Made by a program: the position numbers and the translations under genes. From the NCBI GenBank assembly GCA_947396885.1, contig OX377202.1:33595407-33659406 (forward strand): 64,000 nt of DNA, given 5' to 3'. A model generated the notes under the pieces. It searched no databases. It saw only the letters and a program-made list of their open reading frames with translations, and was not told the origin of the DNA. Below are positions 1-13,400 of this stretch, in pieces; position 1 is the first letter of the stretch, and each line of letters begins with the position of its first letter. The DNA is from Heligmosomoides polygyrus polygyrus (lineage: Eukaryota; Nematoda; Chromadorea; Rhabditida; Heligmosomidae).

Positions 1-85
1 TCCAGGAGATCGATATCTTTTTTTAAGGGATTGAAAACAGTGGTTACAAGAGCTCTCGAGGCGAAGATTCCATAGTAACTTCAAG

Positions 86-213
86 GATCCCCTACTTCTT
101 GGGTTTAACAACTTGGCAGAAAATAAAAACATTTTTACATTAATTGAGGAGTGAGGTATTCCTATATGACTCTCCCTCCGTTCAGACATACTCATCAGAC
201 CCGTCCCTTGTTA
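86..213 (+). repeat. Solo arm of the smc-6 intronic foldback repeat
   Basis: This stretch matches 6980-7110 in the same orientation and the reverse complement of 5952-6090, including the shared block TACTTCTTGGGTTTAAC. It is a third, isolated arm of the foldback family described at 5952-7111. Confidence 0.6.
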
Positions 214-597
214 GTTTCAGCTGCATTGACGATGTTTCTCTCAGAGAACTGAATTGTGAGAATGGTGCAGGCCAAAAACGCATACAAGTTGCCTTCACGA
301 AATTATGTAGAATATGCAGCGCATTCCAAGCAGGTACTGATGTCGTCGTTTACCCTTACACACTATTCAAAGGTCTAATTAACCTGATAGGATGTCGTGC
401 ATATACGACAGGGCTGGAATAGTCAGAAAACCGAAAAACCGATATGGTTGACTGAGGGTGGCATAGTTTCGGAAAGTCAAATGGAAATCATGTGAAAAAT
501 CAGAAGAAACCGAATACTCCAAAAGCCTAGGCGGGTAAACGTACGTAATAAATAAGCACGTCACAACCACGTAAGGTAAACATACTTCTTAACGTAC

Positions 598-1437
598 CTT
601 TTAGATCCTGCACGACAGCCTTTGCTACTGCTTGCGAGTTATCGTCCTTCTGATGAGTTGCGACACTGATGTTTATGACTTCTTTTTGCCGATCAACAGT
701 CAAATTGCCGTGATACGATCTGCAAAATTAATGAGCTGCTGTTACCACTTTGTTTCTATGATGCCTGAGTAAATGTATAGTCTTGTGATTGGTCCCATTT
801 GTTTCTCACTCCAAAAAACCGATGCCACATCTGACTTAGTTAGATTTCTTAGGGGTCAAACTGAGGGAAAATCGGAATTGATCCCTACATCAATTCAGCT
901 ATAAAAATGCGAAAGGGACAGACAATGATAGACACCAGCTGAACATCTTAGTCAAAGAACAGCACAAACCTCGTTGCCATTAGCCTTTGGAATGTCATTT
1001 TAAGCCGCATCGTGATCGCGTGGTACATTATAGGGAACTTCTCTTTGCGAATTTTAACGCACTCGGACAGCTTCTGAAGAAAAAGATTAGCAAAAAGAGA
1101 AGCAACCCAACGCTGAATGCATTCCGTACCTTGTTCAAACCTTTCAACATTAGATAGTGTTTCTTGGAGAGTTCGTAGTTATCCTTGAACGACTGTAGCT
1201 GTTCGTTGGTTATTGTTCTTCCAATGCTGAACCAACCAATCAGTAACCAAAGATTTTCAGCACAGAAACGATGTGCCAGTCTTACATTTTCTCGGCCGAC
1301 TCTATTTTAAGTGTGAGCTCCTTGTACTGCTCGTCGAGTTCAGAGGTGTCAGCGAGCTGCTCCATGTCCGGTGGGTTTGACATGGACGAGGGTGTGGGAA
1401 GTTCTTTGCTGCGATCGGCCTTAAACCCAACACTGTT
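598..1437 (-). CDS. smc-6: smc-6 exons 24-27, lead-in to the C-terminal head
   Basis: Exon 24 (1286-1437) is acidic and proline-rich, then helical. Exons 25 (1130-1226) and 26 (970-1073) encode the KLSECVKIRKEKF helix, and exon 27 (598-719) encodes SYHGNLTVDRQKEVINISV and ends at QDLK, one codon before the expected ABC signature. The 597 bases left of the exon 27 donor contain no signature or Walker B motif on the minus strand, so the last exons lie outside the window. Confidence 0.88.
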
Positions 1438-4400
1438 CTGATTCATGATCTACAACGGCTGAATATCTCAAACTATCAAAAACATGGTTTCGAGCAGGTG
1501 CTGACCGTCAAATCGTAACCGAGATGAGGTACTAATCCTTGAGCTTCTTGGCAGCACACTCATACGGATTGTATCACAATATGTTTGCTGCACTTTCGAC
1601 AAGTTGCCCCGTCATACTTCGCGACGACAGCGCAAGGGAAGTATGAACAGGTGACGGGGCTGCGGGGCTAGTGTAACTATGGAACGAAAGTCCATGGAAA
1701 AAATATCGTTTAAATTCGGACTTGAAGCATCTTCCTGCTGATTACACTTCTCTCATAGACTTCGATTAAAACTATCACATTATATAGCTACGGTATATGA
1801 GGATCGTAATGATTTGAACTGCAGAACAGTGTGAGTTTTCTGCCAATCATCATGAAAATCTGAAAGAAGTTTGGAAAAACACGCTCGCCCTCTAGGCGAT
1901 CGGTACCGCTCTCTGTCTAACAAGCTAGAACTCAATGAGGAGACTTTCTCGATAATAATAGATTGAACTGACAAGCACGTATACGAACTTCGAGCTCTTT
2001 CGTCATCATACGCGCTCCAACGCTAGCGTTGTCACCGCTGTCACGCAAGGGTATGAACAGATTTCGCAGCGGTCGCTTGGTTTTAATCGATTTGCATGTC
2101 TTGCACGGTAGTCGAATCGCTCCGCTCGCGTAGTATGGACAGGCCCTAAGAACCACCGACATAAGAACGGATGAACGAGTACGGTGCAGATGTTTGACAA
2201 CTAAGTAATCAACAAATGTGCGCGATGCCACCGTACTCTACTTTTGATGGATGTCAGGAGGTCAACTGTAAACCGCATTTGGCCCATCAGCGGTGAACAT
2301 TCGATGGTAAAGCAGAACTTCATCCCTTCCAGACAACCCTAGTACCTATCGATTGGCCCAACACCGATGAAACGTTTGAATGGTCTGGACGAGCTCAGAA
2401 CCAGGAATCGATTCGCGGTGCTGCGACAGCCTGCGTTTCCTCTGACTTGGTAACTCGAAGAAACATCCACGACGAAACAGAGGCCACGATGTAGTGGCCA
2501 TCCTACACGCTGAGCAGCGAGTGCAGGTTCGGGTGCCGCCTGGTGCTAGAGTTTTGGTTGCCACCAAACATCGTTGAAAACTCGATTTAAGCTCCAAAAA
2601 ACAAGTCCAGATTTACCGTAAGTGACCTAAAATTAAATATGTTGCTACGCCGTCTGTCACACCAAATGTCTCGGCGCTAATGCTGTCTATATGCCTTTAG
2701 AAGACCACGTAAAGCGTGACCAGTGCAGAAATGAATGTTTGCAAACTAATGAGAAAGAGGAAAATCTCGTAGCCCCATTCAATCTCTTCAAGAGAGACTG
2801 GTAATGAAGTTGTAAGATACCATAACGATGTTTTGTTGCGATCAGAACTCTGCGCCCGGCGGGACTCGAACATGCGCCACCTGCTAACCAGGCAAGAATG
2901 CTCCACATCATTACACCGCAAGCGCAGTTTGGTCGAACGCAACACCCTCACCTCGTGGAATATCAGTGACCGGTTCAACTCGATATAGGGGTGAGTGCTG
3001 ACGGGCCGTACGAGGTGAAGACGTTGCTTCCGTTTGAACAGCGCCGGTGCGGTAATGGCGTAAAGCATTCCCTCCGGGTAGGCAGGAGGTGCGAGTTCGA
3101 GTCCCGCCTAGCGCTAGAGTCTTGATCGCAACAAAACATCGTTAATGTCATCTTATCGTCGTTGACCAATCTTGTGACAAACCCCCATGCGCTCTGGTTA
3201 GGCAATGTTAAGTGGGAATGCGCATTTGTCACGTTATCGAACTGTAATAGATAAAGTCGATTATTGTCCGAGTGACCTCTCGCCTGCACTAAGTGGAACC
3301 TAGCGAAAACCGAGATAACAGAAAGACGACGTGTTTGTATAATACAGAAAAACCAGTCTACTAAGTCTAATTACATACCCTTTCCTCAGCTTCCTTTTTC
3401 TTCTCTTCCAGCTCTCGAATCCGTTGATCTATTTTGTCGAAAGACTGAAATAAGACAGGGGTCAGAATTTAGAATGCTCCGTCACTGCCCCAACAACGCT
3501 GCCCCTAAAACGTGGATCGGCTCTCCTAAAAAATAAAGTTTCCTTACCTCGTTTATTCGTGCGGCTCTCCTCGTATCAGAATCAATTTCGTCTCTAATTT
3601 GGCACAATGCTTCTTGAGCGCTCTTCTCAAATCTCTGAAATACGGTGGACTACGAGAGCACAAAACACCCAGAGCGTTGGTAAGAGAAGAGCTCTTTAAA
3701 TAAAGTCCAGTAACTGCAAATTTGCTCCATCATTACCTCAAGAGCACGCAACTCTTCCTTCAATTTGTTGAATTCCGATTCAACGTCTTCGTAGTCCTTC
3801 TTCAACTGCGTCCTCTCCCGCTGCTTTTCCAAGGTGCTCTTAATGCACAGTGTGAATCAACCGGACCGTAACTCGCCGTATACTGAACCATTACCTCGTC
3901 TAACCTCTTGTACTCCTCATCCAACTCGTCAATTTGTGAGCTGATCTCATTTAAGCTGGCACGCTGAAAAAAGAACGTCTGCAATAACTCAAGGTAGTTC
4001 ACCTACAAACACCTTCTATGGGATTTTCATAAAAACAAAGCGGATATTAAACATTACAGGAGTTTGGCGATGTAACCAAAAGATTCGCGCCACCTAAAGT
4101 CGTACCACCCGTACCACCACTCAACTTCGACCGTGTAATTTACACCAGTAAGCCATATGATGCGTCTGTTAAGGGCGTTCACCTCGTGCGTTACAGAGAA
4201 CAATTTTTGGCACCATCAAACCGTTCAATCTTCTGATGTCGGTGAAATGATGACGTTTGCGTAAAGAGGAATAAAATAAAGGTTTTTAAGTTGTTTCTTC
4301 GTAGAACCCCGAAATTGTTATGCTGTTGAATAGCTCTGCACGAAGGGAGGCCTTAAGTGGACTGGACCAATTTATTTTGGAATCTAACGCTTCAACTCGC

Positions 4401-7400
4401 TCGTTGTCTTCAAAGCCCCATTGATCTATCATTGAAGTGGGTCGGCCTTGGTACCGTCGACGTTAGCAGACAAGTAGTGTACTATTCGTCGGCAAGAAAA
4501 TAAACTGGTCCACCTATAGTCTCGTTCAGCACAGAAGTATCGAATAGAGTTACCCATTAATCGGTCCAGCATGTCACTTTCGGCTTTCGGCTACAATTTG
4601 TCCTGCTTACTATTGGGCTATGGCCTAATTACATTGGTCCTCGCAGCCCAGATGGATGATTTCTACATTTCTGCTTGGATCTTAAACGTTGTTGTTACAA
4701 TTTGCCTTTTGTTGTCTGGTTCTTTTGTAGTCGCATGGCTTATTTTGTTGGCTTTGTTATTATCTCACATATAGTGACGCCCTGAGACGCAGTTAATAAA
4801 TAAGCATGGGATTTATGCCCAAATCGCGGCGAGTGCAGAAGTATATCCACCAATATCACTTTGTTGATCGCTATCAATTTTCAGGTGTACCACAGTTCGG
4901 CCGACTGCTGCTAAGCACTATCTAAAGCTCGGCTTCCATGATATCTCAGCCGAAACGCCACCCTATCAACACGATTTCTATCACTTAGTAATAGTATTTA
5001 TGGAATGAGCATCTTGGATGTGCATCGCGAACGCTTTCGTCTGGTAGATTTTTGTTCCTCATATAGTTGAAAGACCAATGGTCAGCACATAAAATCAAAT
5101 CGGATTTACTCTCGCAACTATGCTCACAAGGCCTTCGCTCATTTGTGATTTTCGGATCAAAAAGTGCTCGATGCTTGCCGTTAAACCCTTCCCTCGAGGG
5201 CTAGGACCCAATACAATAAAAATAAAGGAACGACATAAGTCACCATATTGTCAACAACTGAGTAGTCGTCCTCGATCTCAAGCTGCTCAATCCTTCGCTC
5301 CAAAGACCGATACTGGTTTCTTAACCGATTCAGATCTGTTTCTATCGCTATATACTTCTGCTGAGCTCTCTGAAGACCACTCTGAGCTCTAGTTGTTTCC
5401 TCCGCAGCCTGGAATCTAGAGGTAATAAGAAACCGAAGAGATGCTGCGCATAAACATTGTCATTGACTACGTACCCGCTTACTCTCACTTTGTAGATGGT
5501 CTCGCTGGTTCTGCAACCGCGTCAGATCAGTCTTCAAGGCTCTGAGATTGTCGAATTATGAACTCTGGATGTGAGAAAAGAGTGGCTGACGGATGCGCTT
5601 ACTCGATATCCTGATCATCCTTATCGGTGAGCAATACGCTCCTCGGAGGCACACGGCAGGCATAAAAGCGGTAGAAACCTTCACCCCGCCGATTCCTTCC
5701 CATCGCCATGCCACCAGTTGCTGTGTAAGCACGAACGCACTTGTCAGGACACTAAATCGTGAGAAATTACTTTAGCCTAACCTTTTCTTGTGCCACATGC
5801 ACTTTTCTGCGACATCGAATAGCCTGCAAGATTCAGCGAGAATTTGTGCTCCAGAGCACCTAGTCGATGAATATCGGCGAAAACTGATCTGACCCCGGCG
5901 ATGGTAGAAGATCCTTAGAACATTGAGAAACGTAGTCTGGGCAGGACTCCTAAGGGAAGGGTCTGAAGCATATGTCTGAACGGGGAGAGCGAGTCATATA
6001 GGGAGAATTCTCACCCTCATCGGTAAATCCGAGGAATAGGGAGTCCTTGACGTTGTAATGCACTCGACGTATCGCGAGTTAGGGGGTCTTGTACGCCCGC
6101 GATGCCTCCACGGGCAAGCGTCTCGGAACGCAGTGGAAGCGGGTTTGCTTCATGCGAGGGAGGTCGAAGATCCTATTCTTCTGCGCTGCTGCATTTTTGC
6201 ATTTCAACTGACCGTTTGAGATTTGTGGGTTCTAACGTATACACCGTTTTCAAACGTTTTCTGCACATTTTTTCAGCTGTACGCTGTGGAGAGTACCTTC
6301 TTGGGACTTGACGTTTACTGATCGGTTTTTAACCACAACGTCTTCGTCAACTTCAAGTTGACGTGCTTCGAAGTCCTTCAGTATGCTGGCCATCCGTTCG
6401 GCCAGCTTTCTTCCCTCTAAGGTTCCTTGTCTAAAGGTGGGCAACATTTCAGCGTGAGCAGGTGGATCACCACTCGATCGTTGGCAGACATTGTTGGTGT
6501 TAGGTTTTAGAAAACCTCCAGCAGACCTCTGATTTCCAGGGGACAGGCAAAGATGAGGGAAAGAGTGTATCGATGCCGTTTAGGTTAATTTTCGGGATTC
6601 ACAGACTTCGTTTCTCATTTGAACCACCTCCGACGTCACATCCTAGCCTCTACTAAAAATCCGAGGAGGATGGTTTTTCCCGTGGTCATTGGTCCATGTA
6701 TGGAAACAGACCGTGAGGAGCCCGTAGCCTTTATAAGCCGCCCGTATAGACCCTGTGCTGCTTTCTGCACTTTGCGTATCACTGATATTCAACATTTATA
6801 CATCATGTTGAATACCACAGCGTACAGCTAGAAAATGCGCACAAAACGTCTGAAACGCAACGCACAAGAACCAAACCCCGGACCTTCCTCGCATGAAGCA
6901 ACGTCACTTCCACTGCGCTCCTAGCCGCTTGCCGGCAGAGGCATCGTGGTCGTACAAAACCCCCAAACTCGTGATGCGCCGTATCCTACCTACTTCTTGG
7001 GTTTAACGACTTGGCAAAAATAAACTCATTTTTATACTAACTGAAGAGTGGGGATTCTCCCTATATGACTCGCTCCACCCGTTCAAACATACGCTTCAGA
7101 CCCTTCCCTTTTCAGAGTAGAGCCGCATCGATTATTTAATGTTGTATGTAGCATTTCAGAGCAGAAAACTATCTCGTACTAATCATACGCCTTAGAAAGG
7201 GCAGTTATCTAAGAGAGACAACAAGCTAGCGTTTACACAAGGGCTTAAACGCCATCCACCTTCACCTAAGGCCGCATATGATATCTATTACTGTAACTAG
7301 AACTAGCTTTAGGTAACATCCGGAAGGACATATAGCCAGTAGCGCCCGCGGGCTCAGTGGAGAAATTACCATTCCATCCATAATACGACGAGCGTCCTCA

Positions 7401-10400
7401 TCCGATTTCAAAAGTATAGTGCCTTCGATCTGCGCCATATCGATTAAGACGTTCCTGGAAATTTAACAAGCCGCGATGAGAATAAGAGATTAAACGCAAC
7501 TCCGTACAGCAACGAGCCTTCCTTAAGAACAAGCAACAACCCACTCACCTAATGACTGTGTCGTTAACATCTAACACCCGAAGTATGGTATCCCAATCCG
7601 AGGACGGTTCATTTGATCTCACATCGTGCGGAGGAATGTTGAACCTAGAAGGGAGAAGAATGGTGCATTTCCGCAAAAAAACAGCTTCCAACAACACTCA
7701 CTTTGCTATTATGCTATTAGGCAACGTTCCAGTTATACCGCTGCGCCTCATCAAGCGCTCAAATGCCTGCTGGTCACGTTTTGAATGGAACACGAACGAC
7801 GACAGCAGACGTCGGGTGGCCTCTTCAACAGCGAAAGCCCACTTCCTGTCTTTCATTTTGATGTGCATCCCTGAAAGTGGAGAAACGGTTACCAGAATCA
7901 CCAACTGTCCTTTGCAGACGCGGAGTTTAAAAAGTTACATGCCTTCTTGCATTGTTCAACGCTATCAAATCATTCCAAAGCAATTCGAAAATTCCATCCG
8001 GACAGCGTTCTTCTTCCGCGCTTTAGAAGAGCGCCTACCTCGGAAAGGGAAGCGCTTCTTGACCCCATCAGCTGTTTGCCGTTAAAGAGCTCCCACGATG
8101 TTATTTATCCTTCAAGTCACAACGCTGGGGAAAAGTATTTCCATTTAAAGGCCACCTGACATCAGAAACGCTATGAAATTTGCAAATCAGAGCACTCACA
8201 TCCGTTCCTTCACAAGAAATGCGCTATTGCAGAAGCTCGTAAAAGAGGCGCTGACGCTCCAATTTTCAAAGACATTGAGTAACTTGAACAATATTTCCCA
8301 GTTAATGGAGCGAAGCGATTTCTTAGCAAACCTATAGGTCCTCTCGGCAAATGCTCGAACTTGTCAGCGTTGGCGTTCATCACTTCCAATATTCTCGGCA
8401 CATTTTCGCCGAATCTGAAATAAACGACAAGTAAGCGTTCCGCAAACTCACAGAAACGTAAGAAGATATCCCAAGAAAGAAATTTTACCTCATCAATGCG
8501 TTCTTTGCCATCATACTAGCTCGATTAAGCTCTTGTTCAACCTCCCTTATACTTCCAGATACCTTACGCATCTCTCGAACGACCTAAAAATTATGGATGA
8601 TATGGGATAATGCAACATCAAAGATAGAAACAACACCTCTTCCTGACTTGTAGATGCTTGCTCATAAGCTTTCTGAAGGTCATCTCTTTCTTGTTGCGTA
8701 ACGCGGAAGTTTTCGAGCACTTCAGACTCCTAAAACGTACCGTTACTAGATTGAGAATATAAGCATTACAAGAGCTACAGGTCCTCCTCAGACTGCTTTA
8801 AATCTTCAAATGGTAATCGTAAAGTCCAGAAATCTCACTAGCAGATCCTAACCTTAAGGAAATTGTAGTTGAGATAGTAGACGTTTCACGGAAGCACTTT
8901 GGGCAGTGGTTCACCTACGTGTATGTAGATCTCAAAGTCAACAACCAAGTACCGGAATCCGTCCGGTCTGAACGAGCGGCTTGGACGGCCTTTAACAGCA
9001 CCGGAGAAACGGAGAACAAGCCGAAGCAGGCTTGGCTCCGTGCCAGCCTATTCAACTCCATCGTTCTTCCTGCGCTAACGTACGCCTCGGAGGCTTGGGC
9101 CATATGAAAGCATGATCCGCACACAGTAAGCAATGGCGAATCGAGAGAACTTCCGGAGTGGCACTACCTGCGCAAGTGAGAGAAGTCCCCCGGAGTTGCG
9201 AGCTTCGTCGACGTTGAAGGATCAGAGACGCTGTCGCGCAGCCCAAATACTCGAAACTGGCAAAAAAAAACTGAAACTTGTGAGAAGAGCACCAGGGGCC
9301 GGATTCACCAACGACTTACAGCAATTTAACAGAGAAAATTACAGCCGAAATCCCTAATAGAGCGGGTTATCGAGCGATATGGTGAGCGATAACCCGCGTT
9401 ATCTGAGTTTTCCGCTGATAATTCTCTGTTAAAGTTATGTAAGTCGTTGATGAATCTGGTCCTAGCAGCCCACCCACGTGTTGGTTGGACTTTCTAGTGA
9501 AGGTTCTGAACGGAAGGCTCCATGTTCTGAGTCCCTCTGATGAGGAGAACTCATTAGACTACTCCACCACTCAGAACGGACGGATGTGGAACTTGCTTGC
9601 ATTGGAAGTGAGCCACCAGAACAAGGACAAATAGCCCAGGTCGTAGCGTGCAAAGTACAGATCGGAACCATGGTGCGTCGCGAGCACAACGATGACCCTG
9701 CGCAAGCACTGGTCTGATCTTATTTGCTATGTTTCAATTATCTGATCTACACTGTGATCAAGCAGCTATTGAATAGTCAGATGTACCAAATATCTCAATC
9801 GGACGTGGAAACGGCACAGCACTCTCAGAAGATAATGATCTCCTGGCTAACGACCGAATCCAAACAGGCTTGTGAGGAATTTCTTGGTGGACCCATATTA
9901 CTTACAAACGAAGTGCAAAACTTTGATGTGCATCCGCTAAAGACAATGATACACCCCTTGGAACGAAAAATATGTGAAGGACGAACCTTTTCGGTAATCT
10001 TCTCCATCTTCACTTTTGTAGTAGCCAGCTCCTCCTTCCTCTTTTCGCATTGCGATTCTTCTTCAAATTTCGCAATCTGCTCGGTCAGCCGATCCCTTCG
10101 CTTTTCAAACGCCCTTAAAAATGAGTTGTTGAATCGAGTCCCAATACATCAGAGAATAAGAAGTTGGAACTCACACCCGACTATTCTCCAGCACTCGCCG
10201 CTTAGAGTCGTGACTTGCTATATCGCCCTTGACGTTGCTGAAAGAAGCTATATCCTGCCATTCTTCACCTCACAGTGAAAGAATGATTTAACAGTAGACA
10301 ACCTTATCGATGCCTTCAGCGAATGCATCTTATCTTTTGATGCTCGTAAACTTCCGGTCTTATGTTCGACTCGATCTTGCAGTACTGCAATTTCACTCGC

Positions 10401-13400
10401 GCACTCCTATAATCATGCAAATCAATTAGTAGTGAAAGATGAATGGAAGAACCTGTTCAAAACCAGAAAATGAAATGGAGTAACCTCCTTCTTCTTAGCC
10501 TTTTCTTCAATCCCTTTCTCAATGGCTTCTAACTCTGCTTGAAATTTTTCCCGTTTTCTCTCTACCACTTGAATTTCCTAAAAACGAGTAATCAAAGAGT
10601 ACGAATAAATAAGTACCAAGCTTTGGTTTGACAAACGTACCTCTAGAACATCCCTCAAAGGGCACCACAGCAGCATCCATCCTATTTCGCTTTGTTGATT
10701 TCGCATCTCTTGTATGCTACGCAGGCGACGTCGCTCTTCTACCATGGATTGATACTCCCTAAATGATAGAAATGATAAAGATTGGTTCTCGACTTTTTAT
10801 CGATCGTATTTACGGCGTATTCACCACCACATCCCACAATATTCATGTCGTCCGTTGTTCTTGTGTGGAATAGTTGCGAAATTTAGGCATCACCGTAACA
10901 CTATGCTTATATTAGGCGATTTCTCCAAACTTCTGATCTGAGAGCAAAGCCCATGCAAGAGCAGCAAATGTCCCATTGCAGACTTCATTTATCCTAACTT
11001 TCACCTCTCACCTCTTCTGCTTTTCAAATTCTCCTTTCATCGCCTTACACATCGCTTCGATAGAGGCCACAATCACTTCGCACTTGTCGTAACACTCCCT
11101 GGTGTGTTCGAGTTCAGTAGCGTGCATGAAAATCTGAAAAAGTGCTGGATCACCAACAATCCCCAAGCAAAAAGTGTCGAGGAAGCCCACCTTGTACAAC
11201 CTATCGGGCTTCATTTGTTGTAGGAAGTGGCGCGATCGGTCTTGACTCATCCAAAATATGGGATTGTTAAGTTGTATTCCATAGCGTACCCTCAACTGAT
11301 CCAAGTCGGACTTCTTTTTGGAAACGACAGTCTCTGAAACAATCGCGATCGACGCCTGTCGTAAGATCCGCTGCTTGTATTCGCACCTCGTTGGCATTTT
11401 CCGCTGCCTTCGAGACTCTTCAGCACATAGGTTGACGCCGATGGAGTGATTGTTCGCTCAACAACTATATACTCCCCATAATCCGGATGGCTTCCAATCC
11501 CACGATTCGTTAGAATGACACGAATCTTCGCTCTACTGAAATAATCACATCGTACGGCGCTGGTGCAGCATCTTGCAGCTATTCTAACAACAGAGCAGGG
11601 CCAAATGGAGATTATGACCAAAGAACGTAAGGAAAAGGCAGTTGCTTCCTCCGTGATCCAAAGCATTGTAATAGCTCCAATTCAAATGTTCGAAACAGTC
11701 AATCTACAACATAAAAACCATAACCATAAGTAACTAAACACTATACCTCCTGCCTTCCTTGATATAGGTCTTCACCGATGATCCACGGTCATTGTCGTTT
11801 CCTCGACCACCGAGTCCTATGTTCAAGGAAGCAAACAGCGCACTTTTTCCACCTTAAGCAGCTCGTGTGATTTGAGGAGAGAAAAAGAAGAAGAGAGACT
11901 AACTCACTTCCATTCGGCCCTCCAATATAGAAGCAGTTATTGCTTTCAGTATCGAAGGTTATTTTCAGACGACCATGGCACATGAAGTTCTCCAATTCTA
12001 TGCCGGCTATTCGTCCGGCTACTTCTACCGAACCTGTAACTACAGCGACTGAATCGCAAAAGAGCTATTTGGAAAACAATACTCCAAAACAAGTAGCTGC
12101 ACAAAAACAGAGGAGATTTTAAACTCACTCTGATAGATATACAGAAGGTAACACAAATCTTGCCCAAATTTCATGCAGTAAAATGTCTAGCTGTTTAGAA
12201 GGCAAGAGTACAAGGCCGATCTGGTGCTTCCGGACCGACACCACCGGCCGACTATATCTCCTCTTTGGTTGTCATTCTACTGCTCAAGACAAGCTTAACT
12301 CAGTGACATTATAAGTAGTTGCTGAGATCATCAGCCAAGACCGCTGTTGAGTCGTGCAGCATCACATTTCCCGAAAAGTGTTTCACAGTGTTTAAATTAA
12401 ACATCTGCTAAGCTTCATCAAAAAACCGCACAAGCTCTGATCACTAAAAGTCTTGAACGCAGCTACCACGGAAATTTCCCAGGCCCCAGACTGAGACTGA
12501 GCCGATTTTTAGGTGGAAACGCGATGATGATGTTGACTGCCTATAGGTCCGAGCACCCCAAGAAATACGGAACAGAATTGTGTTGCTCCATTCTTTCACA
12601 ACACCGTCACACCTCTATTTCACGGAAACTGCACCTCCAAGCACATGAAGAGCCTTGCCATTAAAAAGCCAAATAAATTTCAGTCATATGAGCAGGTCTG
12701 TAAAGACTCTCTGTGTATCGTTTCCATATCTAACAACTTCACCCTAGCAGAAAAGGCATTAAATCTCTACCTTCAGCTCTTTTACAAAAAGGATATGGGG
12801 TGAAAACTCAACAGTGCAACATACAGTTTCAACAGAAAAACCAATCAAACAGAAAGAAACTGACCGCCGGAATCACCATATATGCGACAGCGACTCATAA
12901 CACTTATGTGGTGTACCGCATGCCTGGACTCGCCAGTGTAGGCCCGAAGCAAACTCTTATATCCATCGTAAACACCATGATCCCACACACGTGGCAACAC
13001 GCAGGTCTGGTTACCCACGTCTGTTCGAGATAGCTACGACCCTGCTTCACGAGAAGGAATTCTCGCGTTTTTTAAGAAAGAAATTGGAGGAAATCATCGA
13101 CCGTATCACTGCCACGGTGTTTATACTGGGCGCAATCCTAGTTTGCAGAAATGAGAAGGAGCTCTGCTTCACCAGTTCCTTATCTATATTTCTTTGAGAG
13201 CCCAGCAGTTGCCTCATCATAAGAAGGCTTTCGTCTAACTTCAAGAGAGGGAGGTAATGGGCCTAAGGAAGGGAAACAACTGGTTCAACCCCAAAACTTG
13301 GACTGCATCTAGCTCTGCTAAACGCTGAAATGTTGGCTGTTAATACCGATACACCACACATATCAGGTACATTTGCGGCGGTACTGATCGGAGAAGGTCC

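Noticed and set aside
1..597. Missing smc-6 C-terminal exon
   Set aside because: No ABC signature or Walker B-like sequence on the minus strand; the region contains a repeat arm.
3045..3145. Functional tRNA gene
   Set aside because: Only the T-arm and part of an anticodon-like arm are present; the same sequence recurs with a fixed non-tRNA tail.
6250..6447. Helical minus ORF as an smc-6 exon
   Set aside because: Exons 16 and 17 already join in phase with matching SMC6 sequence; this ORF lies within a foldback element.
7552..8085. 177-codon plus-strand ORF
   Set aside because: It is the antisense shadow of smc-6 hinge exons 14 and 15 plus intron sequence.
8790..8860. Possible extra smc-6 coiled-coil exon (KQSEED-like) between exons 10 and 11
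   Set aside because: Its only donor leaves phase 2, which cannot join the phase-0 exon 11, and it has an early stop in other frames.
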